A stretch of 14,099 nt of DNA, taken from contig CAZSPL010000090.1 in NCBI GenBank assembly GCA_964608735.1, positions 1-14,099 of the forward strand. The letters are read 5' to 3'. Positions 13,268 through 14,099 of this stretch are shown here, piece by piece. The DNA is from CAZSPL01 sp964608735. GTDB lineage: Bacteria; JAJVIF01; JAPKYR01; CAZSPL01. The translations under genes were made by a program, and so were the position numbers. The notes under the pieces are model-generated. The model was given only the letters and a program-made list of their open reading frames with translations, did not search any database and was not told where the DNA came from. How positions within the stretch are numbered: the first letter of the stretch is position 1; every line of letters begins with the position of its first letter.

Positions 13268-14099
13268 ATGAAACGCCATACGCTTTTTACGACGGTAATA
13301 ATTGCAATCCTCCTGATAATCGCGACATCCTGCTCCTCGTCGAACGGGATAGCTCCGGCATCGCCCGGCATCGTGACATTTGATTCGACAACCCGCGACG
13401 GCGCCGGGTCTCATAGCTGCTGGGGCTACTACCAGTTCACGATAGACCCCGATGCCAGGACCCTCGAATATGTGCGGCTTCGCGGCGCGGAGCTGCATCT
13501 CAATGCATTGCCGTTCCTCGAACCCTCCGCCCCGCCGCTGCTGTCGCTGGAGAGCGTCGCGTTCGACGGAAATTCGGTCACCGCGGGAATCGGCTTGCGG
13601 CATCCGTTCCTCGGGTTGAATGAATTCACGGGCTTCGATGTGTGCGGCATTCTCATCACCGACGGCAACCTGTTCGGATTCGCCGACAACGAAGTGCGCA
13701 TGGCGAAACCGGGTGAAACGCGCCTCGTCAACGCCGACGGCTACACCCGGTGGTGGAATCCATCGGAATTCCCCATGGACGGGACCATCTTCGCATACAA
13801 GGATGGCCTGATGGGCCTGCCGTATGAGGTCGCCGAATATGCCGCGACGCTCAATGGTTATAAATACTATGCCGACGGGCTCGGGCAGAATGATGATATC
13901 ACCGGGCTCAATCCCGCGAGCCGCGGAGTATTCTCCGCCGGACAGAAAAATGTCCGGGTTTTCGAAATCGAATGGGATGTTTACGGCCTGATTTTCAACT
14001 ACGCCGTCGATGCATCGTGGCAGTATCCCGGCGGCAGCCCGCCGTACAATGTGCCCGGTGATTTCGCGCCGGCAGCGAATCGTCCTGAAGCATATTACA
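13268..14099 (+). CDS. Lipoprotein with the same conserved N-terminal module, C-terminus cut off
   Basis: 277 codons are visible before the window ends in an open frame. ATG 13268 is preceded by AGGAGG (13254-13259) with an 8-base spacer. A hydrophobic signal peptide ends IATSC (Cys22), a plausible lipobox. From about residue 50 the protein aligns with the preceding gene's N-terminal module almost throughout: ELHLNALPFLEP, GLRHPFLGL, FTGFDVCGI, NADGYTRWWNPSEFP, YKDGL.G.P, NGYKYY.D.LG, FNYAVDA.W, PPYNVPGDF, NRPEAY. The matching segments show no large gaps. Whether a propeller follows cannot be seen. It is a tandem paralogue on the same strand, 230 bases downstream. The function of the module is unknown. 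Confidence 0.88.
   Translation, partial: MKRHTLFTTVIIAILLIIATSCSSSNGIAPASPGIVTFDSTTRDGAGSHSCWGYYQFTIDPDARTLEYVRLRGAELHLNALPFLEPSAPPLLSLESVAFDGNSVTAGIGLRHPFLGLNEFTGFDVCGILITDGNLFGFADNEVRMAKPGETRLVNADGYTRWWNPSEFPMDGTIFAYKDGLMGLPYEVAEYAATLNGYKYYADGLGQNDDITGLNPASRGVFSAGQKNVRVFEIEWDVYGLIFNYAVDASWQYPGGSPPYNVPGDFAPAANRPEAYY

Noticed and set aside
1..14099. tRNA or rRNA genes
   Set aside because: I saw no cloverleaf-like element with a T-arm motif or any rRNA signature by eye; a covariance search would be needed to exclude them fully.

Overview
The window looks like part of a scaffold from an uncultured Gram-negative bacterium, probably a metagenome-assembled genome. It has moderately high GC in the coding regions, a run of exactly 100 Ns (8255-8354), several lipoprotein signal peptides and pilin-like proteins. 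Nothing in it fixes the phylum. Most of the coding capacity goes to exported, repeat-rich surface proteins.

Layout. 1-1375 (-): the N-terminal 458 residues of a lipoprotein subtilisin-type protease, cut by the window edge. 1376-2138: a 763-bp gene-free stretch holding a nested inverted-repeat element (1735-2086). One end of that element overlaps a good candidate promoter for the next gene. 2139-2801 (+): a small transaldolase of the TalC/FSA fold. 2960-3478 (+): a small pilin-like membrane-anchored protein with a non-canonical anchor. 3492-7404 (-): two neighbouring beta-propeller lipoprotein genes built from LVIVD-type repeats. The downstream one is intact, with 14 repeats. The upstream one also has 14 repeats, but only if translation passes a single in-frame TGA (6571-6573) inside repeat 6. 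7622-10340 (-): a candidate operon of DNA methyltransferase, HAD-family phosphatase and a prepilin-type protein that contains the assembly gap. 10434-13037 (+): a large lipoprotein with a conserved N-terminal module and seven SBBP-like repeats (one beta-propeller). 13268-14099 (+): a second lipoprotein sharing that N-terminal module, cut by the window edge.

How the genes may fit together. Transaldolase, phosphatase and methyltransferase are ordinary intracellular enzymes. The rest (protease, two pilin-like proteins, two or three propeller lipoproteins, two lipoproteins with the shared module) would sit on the outside of the inner or outer membrane. I see no recognisable defence, secretion-machine or biosynthetic cluster. 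The strongest signals for follow-up are the TGA-split double propeller, the shared uncharacterised N-terminal module and the nested inverted-repeat element.
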